This document shows, piece after piece, positions 44,591 to 56,983 of a stretch of 64,000 bases of DNA (position 1 is the first letter of the stretch; the number at the start of each line of letters is the position of its first letter). The position numbers and the translations under genes are program-made. Source of the stretch: Pyrenochaeta sp. MPI-SDFR-AT-0127 (lineage: Eukaryota; Ascomycota; Dothideomycetes; Pleosporales; Cucurbitariaceae); the NCBI GenBank assembly GCA_020747015.1, contig JAGTJM010000074.1, forward strand, positions 1-64,000, in the 5' to 3' direction. The notes beneath the pieces are model-generated. The model was not told the DNA's origin and searched no databases. It worked only from the letters and a program-made list of their open reading frames with translations.

Positions 44591-46713
44591 ATGGCCAGAT
44601 CATGCACTCTACCTGTTGACGCCTTCGAGGTGGCGTCACTGTGCTCGGTGTGTCTCAATCTCGAGTACGATCAATTCGATAAGGTACCTGTACGTCCCGA
44701 TAAGATGCAAACTCACCGCACTAAGCTCGGTGATATCCACTCATCAGCGCAAAAAGGATGTGAAAAATGCCGTATCCTTTTGCAGGGATTGGCTATGTTC
44801 CCACTTAGCACGTCAAATAGTCAAGAGACGAGCAGCACATTGCAGATTGAAGAAGACACAGAATCGATGAATCTCAGCGTCAATATGTATTCGATCCCTG
44901 GAAAACCGTTGCTTGTAGGCGCAGAAAGATTTCGCTATGAGCATCATATGAGGCTAGAGTTTTATACAGAGCCTGGTGCGTCTATTATTCCACGAACTCC
45001 AAGTCTAATATCGCTCATGCTCCTACGGATTGTAGCCCCAGTTTACCGATCTTTGGCCATGCGCGAGAAGTACCAGCTCGTCTTGAGTTTACTCGCTGCA
45101 TATCCATACTCAAAAGTTGGTTGCAAAACTGCATCAATTATCACAATGCATGTGCAGCGTCCGTATTTAGACTACCGAAACGATTGATTCAAATCTCGGG
45201 ATCTAGTCTTAAGCTCGTGAGTACGGAAGGCCTTGTCTACTCCCATTATATGACGCTGAGCCACTGCTGGGGAAAGAGTTCGAATATGATGAAGACTACC
45301 AAAGGTAACATTGAACGTCGGTATGCAGGTATCCTGGAGGATGAGTTACCTAATGTTTTTAAAGATGCAATTGCAATAACAAGGAGTGTCGGTTGTCAAT
45401 GGATATGGATAGACTCTTTATGTATCATTCAAGATGATGAAGATGACTGGAGAGAACAAGCGGCGATGATGGCAAATATTTACTCGAATTCATATCTCAA
45501 CATCGCAGCAACACTGTCTGGGTCAAGCTACGGAAGTTGCTTTTTAGATCGGAAAATTTTCGGCGACTACAAGGGCCGTGATGGTCTTTACGATATGTGG
45601 TCCTTGGAATCGTTTCCAATGGTATCTTCTGCCGCCGGACTCCGTGTCCGTGTAGCCCACTCGAGGGGCCACGGATACATTGCTGATACACTGCGAAAGG
45701 ATCGAGAACACGTAGACCCACTTCTAGACAGAGCATGGGTATTTCAGGAGCGGTTACTTGCTCCACGCAACCTCCATTTTGAATCCTCGGAGATGATATG
45801 GGAGTGTAATTCCGTACTAGCATGCGAATGCTCAGGGTTGACCAGTCTGGCCCCAAAGGAAGAGGCACATAATGCAGAAAATATAGATGTCCACTCCGCA
45901 AAAACCTCAGGCGATGTGGAGGTGCGCGGCACTCTCAAATCCGCCTTCGCACGGGCTTGTCAAGGCAAAGCGTCCCAGCAAGAGATACTTGACTTGTGGC
46001 TCCGCATGATCGAACTCTACTCCACCTTGGCACTCACAAATCTTTTCGATCGGACTTATGCACTTGCTGGTCTGTCATCGCGAACTTCCGAACAGGTTGA
46101 TTGCACCTTCCTTGCAGGGCTGTGGGCAGCAGATCTACCCAGGGGTCTACTCTGGAGCGCTTGGCCTCGTCAAATTAAAACAAGAAAGCGGCTCACTCCG
46201 ACATTTCCTACATGGTCCTGGATGTCACAGTACAATTCAAAAACGTCCAACTCACACGTGTTATTTCCGGAAAATTACGAGGAGTTTGTACAAGATGCTC
46301 GCTTACAAATTCACCACACCGGAACATATTGTAAAAGTGTAGACGGGAACCCATTTGGCGGCATAGAATCTGGTCAGCTAGACATGACTGCCGCCGTAAT
46401 GTCAGGGAGCTTGGTTGCAGAGAAGGGAGCAACCGAGGAGATTGGTGTTCGCGTCGGAGGCGTTGTGCTAGGTGTGGCGTGGTTCGATTGCCCAACAGAC
46501 GACTGTCTTGAGCATAATCAAGATATATTATGTCTTTATCCGGGCAGTCTGGGCAAAGATTCGGTGTCTGGGATGCAGGAGGAAGCCTATGCCCTTCTTC
46601 TAAGACCTGTACCTGGAGGCGAAAGTTATGCAAGAATCGGAATCCTTTTCCTCGAGTTGAGAGAACTGGGCTGTTTTGATTATGCAGAGGTACGACGGGT
46701 TCGAGTTGTCTAA
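44591..46713 (+). CDS. HET-domain (heterokaryon incompatibility) protein
   Basis: Two exons, 44591-44979 and 45042-46713, give 686 residues. The donor that keeps the frame is GTCTAT; it produces EPGALPIFGHAREVPA, matching the usual EPG...GxAREV junction of this family. The N-terminal part has CSVCLNLEYDQF and a CEKCRILLQGL motif. The HET core follows: YMTLSHCWGKS near residue 199, WIWIDSLCIIQDDEDDW near 254, YSNSYLNIAAT near 278 and DRAWVFQERLLAPRNLHF near 360. HET domains, related to TIR domains, trigger programmed cell death in non-self recognition. It lies about 9 kb from the ankyrin relic, so cooperation is only suggested by context. Confidence 0.88.
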
Positions 46714-48055
46714 TAGCTAGCAAGGTAAAGACGAGGGCCCATGTGAAGGTTGTTCTCTCTAGAAACGAGCCAGTGTCTCAGAGCTGTCGATAGGGTTCTG
46801 GACGATCATGTAAGCGACAACGGTGCAATGCCTATGTTGCATCGGTGTAGTAAACTCAAAGCGGTCTAAGGGATCACTTTAGAAAGTATAAGGCTAGATA
46901 CCTATCTCGATTTCATTACGAAGGATCTGCCGATATGTTTCGAGCCTGATTATCCGAGGATGTGCCCCAGGCTTGGCATAGGGATATATTTCCCCTTGCA
47001 TATGATTTCGGTTCAGCTATCGAATCCTGTATTTGTATGCGAGATAGGAGACGAATGAAACGTGTTGTGCATGAATCATTGCCCTACGCATTCTCGCAAG
47101 TGGCAGTCAGATTTTGGGAAGGACGCATACCCTAGTGGCGGCGCACGCTCCTTACTTAGCTCCTCGTACGACGGGATCGCAGTATCGGGCCTTTACCGGG
47201 ACTTTGAGTGAGCCGCAATACGATTGTTCAGCACAAGTAAGAAATTTTGCTGGTCATTTCTTGCATATGCGGGAGTCTGTGCTGGCAGTGACCTCTCCCA
47301 CTACCGGGACACGACCCCTGGCAATCTGAAAATGTCTTTTTTCAAAGGGTCAAAAAACCACAGCTGCAGGTCCAGCCAAAGGCTGAAGCCAAAGGCTGGC
47401 CGCTTTCCGACACTGGTCGTAAAGTCTGATCGGAAGATGGCTCGATTCATGCGCTTCCGGGCAAGGGCTAGATTTCCCCAGCTCTTGGATCTTGGCCCAA
47501 TTAGATGGATATCCCCGCACGTGGACTACTGACAAGCCAAGGACGCTAAAGCTCGCTTTGACAAAATGTGGCACTGGTTCTGTCAGGGTGCTCGGTTCAA
47601 AGATGTTGCGCCAGAGACGCTGCACCGTAGCGATTGGGCGATGGAACGGTTTTGGGTATCATAGGCGATGATCGCCCTGGTCGTGACGACACCCTTCACC
47701 AATACCCTGGTCTAGGGGACATTCATTATGCGGAAATAGCGTTCCCAGCCGTTCCAGCGGACACCACTCCGCTGTCATTGGCAGCGCCACTCGGTGTTGG
47801 CGGTGGTTCCCACCAGTCATGTTCGGGCGTAATGTGTCAGGTCGAATAGGGTAGACCTTCTAAACGAATGCAGAGCGCCATCGCCGCTTGCCATGTGCCC
47901 TCCTCACAAATACCCGTGTGGGTGCAGTCCCGAGGTAGTCAGTCTTGTTCCCTACACCTTCTATGCATGCGATTTTCGTCGACCCTCTCCCCTGGGATCG
48001 CTCCGACGACTAGTAACTGTCCGACTATACTGGCTCCACGACTTAAATCGACACA
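46714..48055. other. Intergenic region
   Basis: Open frames here overlap on both strands without domain content. A local duplication of the string AAGCCAAAGGCTG occurs near 47380. Confidence 0.45.
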
Positions 48056-49235
48056 ATGGCGGGAACAGTAGATGCCCAGTCGACGGTGTCTATGTGGGTC
48101 TGTTTGATGTTGTCCATAGCGCTGATCGCCGTGCGACTGGCCTTACGACGACTGAGGCGACAGAGCTTCACCCACGGTGACTATTGGTGTATTGCAGCAG
48201 CAGTACCTATCTTTGGCAGGCTACTTGCCAATCATTTCTTGCTGTTGTATGGTTCAACTAGAGGTGAGTATTTGCTTTTGGCGGTTGGTGTCGCCTATTA
48301 ACGCGCGCACAGTCTTGTCGGCGCAAAGACGTATCGAACTTCTTGATCCCCAATATGCAGCGGAAGCGGCTCAAATCGTCACGGGCAGTAAACTCGTCCT
48401 GGCCACACGATCACAATTGATTTGTGTGTAAGTGAGATGCTTTTGTCCCACGGAGCCGCTTGACTCACTCATTGTCTGAACAGGTTGTGGGCCTTGAAAA
48501 TGGCTGTTCTCGATTTGTTGGCAAGGCTCATCATGAAAATGCCCTACGAGCGAAAAGTCCTCTATGGGTTTTGGGCGGTATTATTCGTAACCTTCGCTGC
48601 CTCCCTTGTCACCACTTTTGTTGGATGCCACCCGTTCAAGCGTCACTGGCAGATCCATCCTGATCCTGGAACCTGGTACGACATCACACCTTCTTCGTGG
48701 TTAGCACAGTGCAGTGAAAGCTAACAGGTGCAGTGTGATTGGAAACATGTGGCTGTTCACGTACGAAATCAGCAACATCATCACCGATATCCTGTTGATG
48801 GCCGTTCCATTTTCCCTCATCCTATCCGTCAAGATTCCTTTCATGCAACGCCTTCGCATCCTATTCCTCTTCAGCATCGGATTGTTCCTCATCGCCGTGA
48901 GCATCATGCGCATTATACAAGGCAAGGGCTCCCGGGTCCAGCGCGCCCATACGTTGTGGGCGTCATTGGAGATTTTGTTTGCCGTCATCGTCGCGGTAAC
49001 TCCAACCATCTACGCACTCGCGCGAAACCACCGCGAAGACTCGTCGTTTGCCAAGAGCAATGTCATCTCCATGAGGGCCACGGGCAGGACTTTCCCTGGC
49101 AGTGTGAGCGCAGCGGACGATTACTCCACCCGAGTTTGGACCGAGCTCAATGATGGCGCAAGTCGAGCAGATAACACGAGCGTGGAGGGTATCCTGGTGG
49201 AGTCGCGTTACGAGATATCCAACGCCAAAATGTGA
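48056..49235 (+). CDS. Fungal rhodopsin-fold integral membrane protein
   Basis: Four exons (48056-48263, 48313-48427, 48484-48675, 48728-49235) give 340 residues with exact phases. Family marks are FTHGDYWCIAAAV at the second helix, GSKLVLATRSQLICV, LWALKMAVLDLLARL, FVGCHPFKRHWQIHPDPG and ISNIITDILLMAVPFSLIL. The HPFKRHW...DPG loop and the NIxTDILL helix are typical of the rhodopsin-domain family. Compared with the gene at 36334 it has fewer exons and a different C-terminal tail, so the two are distant paralogues. Function is unknown. Confidence 0.83.
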
Positions 49236-50646
49236 CCCGCTCACGGTCGTACTCGGTGTTAGACTCCGCATCTGTGCCCCTGCAGAAGATCTTCGAGCAT
49301 CAAGAGAAGTCTCCACAAGCGTGTCAATGCTGGACACAATAAGGTTGCTGTTGAACCAAGTTTTGGTATTCGTGAAACTTGGCCATAATACTGGCGTGTC
49401 CTGTAATGGGTACACCCTTGCCCTCCGGACTACTTCGCACATGCCTCAGTTATACACTCTGCGCGATATGCAGATTCCCCGATGCAATGCCTAAGGAACC
49501 CCTAAATGGTGGTAAGAGTTGGTACACTACCGAGAGCTTTACATTCCCTGGGAACCAAATCCGGCGGCAAACCGTTTGGCATGTGTCTGCATGCACAACG
49601 ACCGCAGGGATAAGGGACAAGATGCAGGCCTGGGGATTTTCGTTCTGGAGCAATCAACTTCCCAGCCAGTCTGTCAGTCATCGATGATTGACAGCGCAGC
49701 AACGAATGCGACAGACAAGACAATCCTGCCGGAATGACTCGAATCGCGAACCACGCCACTTCCAAAGCTCCGTGTACGTTGTTCCATGGACAGAATTTTG
49801 CTGTTCCCCTGAACCTTGCTGTCAATATGAGGAGCGACACTGTGCGGCAGACAGTGCGAGTCTTCAAACCAGTCGCGCATACAACCTTTTTGTTTGCGTC
49901 CTTGTCACGCGAAAGGCCTTTCAAACGTAGCCGGGGCCAAGAAGTAGAGGAGCGCACATGTGCAGAGCGGAATTTATATTACCAAGACGAATCTGTGGAC
50001 GTGGAAAATGCGTAATAAGTTATGAGATCACGATTGCTTAGATACCCGCTATAATAATTGGAATATTAATCATGTTTGACGAGCACGGTGGTGATAATAG
50101 CACCAAGGCTCCGACACTTCCCATGCATTGATCTCTACATATAAGCTGGGGTCCAATACCGGTGACCGGGTTGGCTTAGTGTGTGATTAAGTATCGCGCA
50201 GGAACAGCGAAGTGCACTGTCAATACAAATGCTGAAGCTGCTTGGCCATGGGTTCAGATGGGCACAACGAAGTATAGTTCGTGCACTAGCAACGGATGAC
50301 AAGGAGACGAGCACGTCAAGGATCAAGGTAGCTTGGGTGGCAGTCGTTCGTAGGGCAAGTACGCAGGGACCGGTCCGGCGCCGAGCGTTTGGGTGGATCG
50401 ACACTAGTCTGGCCTATGTGACATGTAACGTCCTGTGGCGTTGAATGAACTGATCTGCGTGAGCGATGAAGCAAAGGGGCGTGTTTGGTGTCTGGCAGTT
50501 GATGCAACAATAGACACACCTCAATAACCGGTGGCAGCGCGCATGCTAGGATAATGGATGTAAGCTAGACTTGTTCGCTATCTCTAGGGTATACTTCTAA
50601 CGCACATGTGCTTGGCACGGTGACTGCTGTCCATGGCCTGGCCGTT
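49236..50646. other. Intergenic region, no supported gene
   Basis: Several 60-150-codon frames overlap on both strands here, with no domain signature and no splice logic. Confidence 0.45.
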
Positions 50647-51302
50647 CTATGCTGTCGTGCCCGAGCTCTTTGCCTTTTCCTTCTCTTCCATCTTGCGCCT
50701 CGCGGCGAGGATCATCTCTTCTCTCCGCCGTTGGAGGTTTGCCTGCCTCTCATTCCTGTCCTGGCTCCACGCCTTCGCCTTTGGTTGCTCCTCCTCTGCA
50801 GGCTCAGACGTCTGGCCAAGCTTTGATGACAGGTTGTACCGCGTTATGAGGTCGGGATGTGCTGGTTTCACGGGCGGAGTCGCTGTCCGTGTGGGCGCGG
50901 CGGCTGATCGTGGCGCTGGTAGAGTGAATGATGCTGGTGCCTGTTTCATTGTCAGTCCCAAATAAAAATCCTTCTAGATGCTTCTCCCAGGACCCCTCCT
51001 CGCGCAGAATGGCAGGAGCAGCTTACACTGTCCAACCCTCGCCCACCCAAGGCCCTCTCCGTCGTGGCAGTGACATTGCCCCCGTTTCTCTGCAAGTCCC
51101 ATGCTATATCCCGCCGACTCAGCTGCGGGAACATCTGGGCGATCTGGTCGACCTGTGCTGGGTTTATCCGCGCAACTGGCCGATTCGCAGTCGCTGCTCG
51201 CGTGCCTGCCGCCGCCGGCTTGCTGAAGTACCATCGGATAGCGAGGAAGGTGACGACTATGAACACCAGCACCTGCGGTATGTTTATGCTCTGCTCAGCC
51301 AT
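50647..51302 (-). CDS. CUE-domain ER membrane protein (Cue1-like)
   Basis: Two exons, 51027-51302 and 50647-50940, give 189 residues; the 86-nt intron is phase 0. Residues 9-26 form a single N-terminal membrane anchor (PQVLVFIVVTFLAIRWYF). A CUE domain lies near residues 46-86 (VDQIAQMFPQLSRRDIAWDL, then GNVTATTERAL), including the MFP and terminal leucine-type motifs. The C-terminal part has DLITRYNLSSKLG and REEMILAARRKMEEK, resembling the Ubc7-binding region of yeast Cue1. Cue1 recruits the ubiquitin-conjugating enzyme Ubc7 to the ER for degradation of misfolded proteins. The overall size and order match that protein. Confidence 0.85.
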
Positions 51303-51862
51303 TGTGAAAGCCTGCGAATGGCGCGTGGAGATTGCTGGAGGCTGGTCGGAGCAGAGTGCCGATGTGCAACGTGTGGATGCCAGTGCACGTGGGCGGCGAT
51401 GTGCGGTGCGATGCGCTACGCAATAGGTGCTATGTGCACAAAGCTCTGCTATCGAAGAGCCTTTTCAGGGTAAGAAAGTTACTTTGGAGTCGCTGGTCGT
51501 GGTGAAAGTCAAACGCGGATTAAGTTGGCGTTGAGAGGTGACCTCTGTCGGCCCTGCGTCGGCGATTGTTCGTCCGTCCGATGCCATGGCCGAGCCGACC
51601 GTTAGCCGCTGAGATCCCTTTTTGATCCTTTCACTCGCCTTGACCCACTCGTTCACTCCTTCCCCACAGCATACCCGCCCCTCACTCTCTCTTGTTGACC
51701 ACACCAATGCCGGGCACTTGACTGCTCAGGCGTCCACTCTCTAATCTGTAATTGCTCCGTAACTGTCATGATACCCCTGTGCTTTTGAACTATCGTATAC
51801 CCATTCATTTCGTACATAACACCACAACTTGCGCCTCACGACGCGCCGCAGTACATAGCGCC
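51303..51862. promoter_or_regulatory. Divergent promoter region (Cue1-like / beta-barrel gene)
   Basis: The 560 bp between the two start codons contain pyrimidine-rich stretches at 51600-51700 and no recognisable factor site. Confidence 0.45.
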
Positions 51863-52669
51863 ATGAGCGCCCACACGATACCCCGGAAGGAGATAGGAGA
51901 GCCGGCGCCAGTCTACCTGAAAGAAATAGATACCAGAAACACGGCGTCAGACTCGGGGTGGGACATCCCAGAGGATGGCCAGCACAAAAGGAGGAACATG
52001 CGCTTGGGCGGCGCAAGCGCAGCAGGATGGGCCTTCTCGGATCGCTTGGATCGCATGCTGCCACCGCATAGACGATACTTTGGCCGCAGTCGTCGCACGC
52101 TCCTTATTGTAGTACTTGTAATCTTCTTGTGCCTTTTAGCACTCATCATTGGTCTCGCAGTCGGCTTGACCAAAGGCTCCAAGTACACCTCCCCTTGCCC
52201 GCCTCAACCCCTCTCGCTAACAATCGTCACCCTAGAACTCAGAACCTGCCCCTACCCAATGGCGCTGAAACTTATACGGGTGATCTCACATACTACAACC
52301 CGGGCCTGGGCGCCTGTGGCATCGACTCCACAGACAATGACCCCGTAGTCGCCATTTCGCACTACACATTTGATGCAGCACAAACTGGCAGTGACCCGAA
52401 CCAGAACCCGCTATGCAATCGCAAGATAAGGGCGACTAGAGTCAACGAGAAGACGGGAAAGAGTGTCAGCATCGATGTTACAGTTATTGATAGATGTAAG
52501 TTTATGTCTTCTGTCCATGGGGTGCCTCGGCGAGTTTCAAGCCTTGAAATACTGACCGTCAATAGGTACAGGATGTCAGCCCACTGATATTGATGTAAGC
52601 CCCGCTATGTTCAACAAGATGGCAGATCCGGATCTAGGTAGAGTCAAGGTGACGTGGGCCTGGCTATGA
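51863..52669 (+). CDS. Membrane-anchored double-psi beta-barrel (RlpA/expansin-like) protein
   Basis: Three exons (51863-52182, 52236-52495, 52566-52669) give 227 residues. Residues 1-79 are a polar cytoplasmic tail, 80-101 a single membrane helix (LIVVLVIFLCLLALIIGLAV). The extracellular part is a double-psi beta-barrel, residues 118-227: GDLTYYNPGLGACGIDS, NPLCNRKIRA, VTVIDRCTGCQPTDIDVSP and VKVTWAWL. This fold is used by expansin-like and cysteine-protease-inhibitor proteins. The conserved D of VIDRC and DIDVS is present. It is followed at once by a larger relative in the same orientation. Confidence 0.85.
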
Positions 52670-52909
52670 GCAATATGATAAATGTTCCTTAATCTACAGT
52701 CATTCTCTGACTCCAAGATAAGCCAATTTGCTTAACATGACCTTTTAAGTTTTCGATTCACCAATCTCCTCCCTTTCCTATGTTCTTGTCTCCTTTTCTC
52801 CAACAATTACAGTATTATTATTAACATCAACTCACTGTCCATTTCTATTGTCGATCCATTGTCAATTTCTCATCCCGTCGCCCAAGCCACTTTCATTCAT
52901 GCGAGCTTC

Positions 52910-55525
52910 ATGCGCTGGATCTTACCATACAGCAACGACTCCCCAAGACCCAAAACAAGCGCTCGAAGCCTGAAAATATCATATCCTATCCTAATTGACG
53001 AGAAGACTATATCTGTAAGTTTAACTCCACAAGCTCAGTCACTTCATTCAGCACCGTTACACTTCCAGGCATATAAGCTTGATTCATCGAACGGCTTCGA
53101 AGACTAGAGCCTCTCTCCCCAATCCAATCGGGGCTCCACGTCATCACATCCCAAGGAACCAAAGCCAGCAGCCAGAAGATTTGCGAACTCGCACGACCAG
53201 CTGCTGCTGCAACCACTACCTCTGCGTATTCGCAAATCCCGACAACTGAAAGCAGATTTCGCTAAAGGCACGAATAAACTCGAAGCGTCACTCAAAGCCG
53301 ACGAACACTCTCCTGACCGCCTATTGATTCACAATCTGTGGCGAGAAAGCATCTCGAAGGGTCCATACTCTAGGCAGGATACCAACTCATTCTGTGATAT
53401 ACCCAAGGCGGAGACGCGGTACTCGTCATCTAATTACACCGCCCATCGACCAAGCATGTGCTTGCAACGAGAATCCGACAACGACATTTCTATCCACCAA
53501 GAATCTGTGAACAAGCAGACACCCATCCTCTGTTGTGCAATGGCAGTGTTCGGGATTCTCTTATTGGTAGCAATCTCCCTAGGCGCCATAGGCACTTCGG
53601 GCTTCGTTAAAGTGCACACACTTTCCAACGTTGCCGTGGAAGCTACCAAAAGCGAGGTCTACGATACTTCTCTAAAACTGGTGCCAACGTTGTCGACGAC
53701 GGCAGGAGATGACGATGGTACTGTTATGAGCATTACGACAGCGGTTTTAGGTCTTAGTTCCGGTCAAACACCAACGCTGACACCAGGGTCTACGAAAACA
53801 TCTAGATCGTCTTTGACTGCAAGAAGCTCACTGCTTCCAACCACGACGGACAATAGTCTCGTTCAAAGACGTATGTTGGATGCCAGGGAAGAAACAGTCG
53901 TCATTGGCCAAGAGCCTGAATGTGACCACACGGACATGACTACAACGACCATGTCAATTACTCTTCATCCAAACAACCAGACATCACAAACCCCATTCAT
54001 TGCTCCTGCGGTCCAGTCCAACATTGCACGCCGCCGTTTCCACGCACCGTTCGCGTGGGCGAATTTCAAAAGGACCCAGGTCTTGGGTCCAACCCACATG
54101 CCGGCTGTATCGTCGTTCCTCATGGCCACCCAAACGACCATGAAAAATGATGTGGTCGAACAAATCGTTAGCATCGCGAGCACGAATGCTGCTGCCCCGA
54201 AGTTCTCTGTGCCTTGGATCCCACCTCAGCCATCCAGGGTAAGCACAGCAACAGCGTCTATTGACCGACGTCAGTCAGCTGGGAGACAATACACCTTCTG
54301 GGAGGCTTACAGTAACATCCGCAGTCTCGCAGTACAGCTTTGCTCCACTACTCAATGGTACCAAAGCATCCCCGGTATTAAATCTGCAGATGATGATCGC
54401 ATGATGTCGTGGGCCAATACCTATATCTGCGATAGCATGGCGACAAATTTCACGAGCGTACCGCAAGGTGACAGATGTGGCACTAAAACCGAGTGGAAGG
54501 CATTGGGAAAGGCTGTGGAAAGCCTTTGTAACCAGCAACGAGTTGGCACAGTTTTGGTGCAGAGTGTTAATCTCATCTGCCATGCGAAGAGTACCCTAGA
54601 GGGAAATGTGGAAGAATGTGCTGGTGGTAACAGTTCTGTGTCGAGCACAGTGGGACACAGCACCACAATCAACACTAGTAGGTCCACTGTTGCTGTCTCT
54701 TCATCACTTCCAGCTCAGTCTTCGGCTGCAGCGTTGAGCAGTGACTCCCTCCCCAACTCATCTCCCTCACTATCAACATTCGAGTCATCAGTGCCAACTA
54801 CAGTCTCTACGATTGCGTCCATTGCCTCCCTGCCGCCACACTCAAGGATCACTGCCACACCCAAAGGCTCATCTGTCAACCACATTGCCACCTACACAGG
54901 CTGGCTTGCCAACACTGATATTGGGAGACCACCACCAACGCCCCTAGCTAGTGATTCGTCGGTCTCAATGATTACATTCTCAACTCCTGCACCCTATGTG
55001 CTCGTTACCACGGACGTGCCTACCACAACCCCATACGCCAACAGCGCATCGCCCAAGCACAATGGTCTGAGCCGAAGCTGGGAAATTTATGAACCCTGGC
55101 CAATCCCTCTGGGCTACTATGGAAGTACGCTCGTCCCCGCTGCCCACCAAACCGGCCAAATCAGCCACTACGACCCTGCCACCAATCTGGCATATCCGGC
55201 ATGCGAACCTCAGGGTGGACACTATCTCCAGCCCAATGAACTGGGCGTGGCCATATCTTGGCAGCTTCTTGACTGGCAGCGTGGCAATCTTTGTAACCGG
55301 AAGATTCTTGCGTGGTGGGACGGTGGAGAGAACTTGAAAGGGGAGACATCAAGCCAGGCGGTGTTCAGGGTCAGGGATGGATGTACTGCATGCAGGCCTA
55401 GCGATTTGGATATCTTTGAGCATGTTTGGGGTGGTATTGTCGCGCCGAACGGTTTGGGGCGGGCGCATGTCACATGGAGATGGATGCATGATGATGAAGT
55501 TGCCAGTGCTACGGCGGGTGGGTAA
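52910..55525 (+). CDS. Large membrane-anchored Ser/Thr-rich double-psi beta-barrel protein
   Basis: The best model has two exons, 52910-53014 and 53108-55525, giving 840 residues. The 93-nt intron removes an in-frame TAG; a shorter 54-nt intron would leave that stop. Residues 176-199 form one membrane helix (MAVFGILLLVAISLGAIG). Residues 200-700 are Ser/Thr-rich, typical of an O-glycosylated wall spacer. The C-terminal barrel, about 732-835, has GQISHYDPATNLAYPACEPQ, LCNRKILAWWDG, RVRDGCTACRPSDLDIF and AHVTWRW. It aligns with the smaller neighbour, so the two are probably tandem paralogues differing by an inserted spacer. Start and intron are less certain than the barrel. Confidence 0.72.
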
Positions 55526-55686
55526 ATGAGCACTAGGTCGTTTGGTGCATTCGCTTCAAAGATGGGATTTTGGTTTGATGGTCCTGTCATTCATTTCACG
55601 TGGCATTCTGATTTCTTTCCCAACAGTTCGATTGATTAAAGCTTGTACTATCAATGATACTTTGTAAGCGTTTATAGCACAGGCAT

Positions 55687-56983
55687 CTAATCGCCATCTC
55701 CTTCACGACTCCAATGATTTTCAACAATTTTTCTAGGCAGTACGTCTGTCTTATTCTTTGTTCTCAAAATCTGCAGAGGTGCACCCTTTTCAGCGCACAC
55801 TAGGACTGCAGCTCGCCCTTCCACACCTCGCACCATAAGTTTCAGCTCTGCAAGCAAAGTGACCAATTTGCGTAAATTTCCCTGGTTGTTGGTCTCCCAA
55901 GCTTCGAATTGGCGCTCGACGTGAGAGCAGGTGGTTGAATGAACTACGCCTTCGACGTGCTTCCCGACAAGAAGATATGGGGTACGGCCGAACCAGAGTT
56001 GCGGCATGGCGTCGTTGATCCTTTCAGCTTTGCGCACTTTCATTTCTGCAAGCTTGGATGCTTGAATGAAGGTTCCCCTTTGAATGACATTTGTGGAGGG
56101 TTGAGTAGTTGAGCTCATTGGGAGCTCATTGACAGTCAATTGTGAGATGGTAGTGGTAAGGTCATCGACTAGATGCTGAGCAGTATCATCTGAGTCAGTA
56201 TGGTACGCATCTACCTCAAATCGAACAACGCAGTTCAAATGGCCAAGATCATATCGGATGACTCTATGGTGACTACCCGACCCTGCCAATCCGGGCTCCG
56301 GTGTGGAGAAGGCCTCTTCAAAATTATGGCCATATCCCGAGTTAGCATATCCATGGATCATCATTCGAGCCGTCTTCTCCTTCCGGCTAATGAATAGTGT
56401 GTTCTTGACCATACACAAGCCCATACAGAAAGGCTCCTGCCGTTTTCCAGCAACGAAGTCGAACAGCTTTCGCAGACTATTGCGGTTTGCGATAATGTCA
56501 ACTCCATCTAGCTGTAAATTTGGATTCATGATAGACATTGCTTGGAAAGCGGGCTCGAAGGGGTACTTTGGAACGCGAGAGATGCCCTGGTTTTTGCAAT
56601 TGAGACCAGAATCCGGAGATAAGGTGACGGGTAGGGGTGGAGGCTCCCATCTTGGAGGTCCGCCTGGTCATGTAAGCAATCACGGAGGCAGTCGAGTCTA
56701 GGGGTGAGAACTTGCCTGGAACAAGAATGGCAGTCCCATCGTCCTGCCAGTTGTAGCTACATAGTGTCTCAAACACAAGTTCGGAAGACACTGCGGTGCT
56801 ATCTGGCTCGAGTGATGTGGAAGTCAGCATCTGTATGAGTTCGCCAGCATCTTTCAGCATCCATGCCGTTTTTGATGCTCCTCCTGCGCGTTGCCTGTAG
56901 TGCTGACTTCAATTCCGGATTAGCTCGGTATACGCATGGTCACATGGTATAACTACTAACCGTTGCCTGTTACTCCCAGACAT
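55687..56983 (-). CDS. Conserved fungal protein (often labelled geranylgeranyl pyrophosphate synthetase), with a GC-AG intron
   Basis: Three exons (56961-56983, 56716-56894, 55687-56663) give 392 residues. The second intron, 52 nt, begins GCAAGT rather than GT; only this reading gives the family sequence VPGGPPRWEPP. The family is a Pezizomycotina-specific protein with NPNLQLDGVDIIANRNSLRK, FCMGLCMVKNTLFISRKEKT, SGSHHRVIRYDLGHLNCVVR and PQLWFGRTPYLLVGKH. Database entries often carry the geranylgeranyl pyrophosphate synthetase name, but I see no DDxxD prenyl-synthase motif, so that label seems wrong. Function is unknown. Confidence 0.8.

Noticed and set aside
47350..47625. 91-codon minus-strand frame
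   Set aside because: No family likeness; sits among equally long frames on the other strand.
49502..49957. 151-codon minus-strand frame
   Set aside because: Overlaps several frames on both strands and shows no domain or codon bias.
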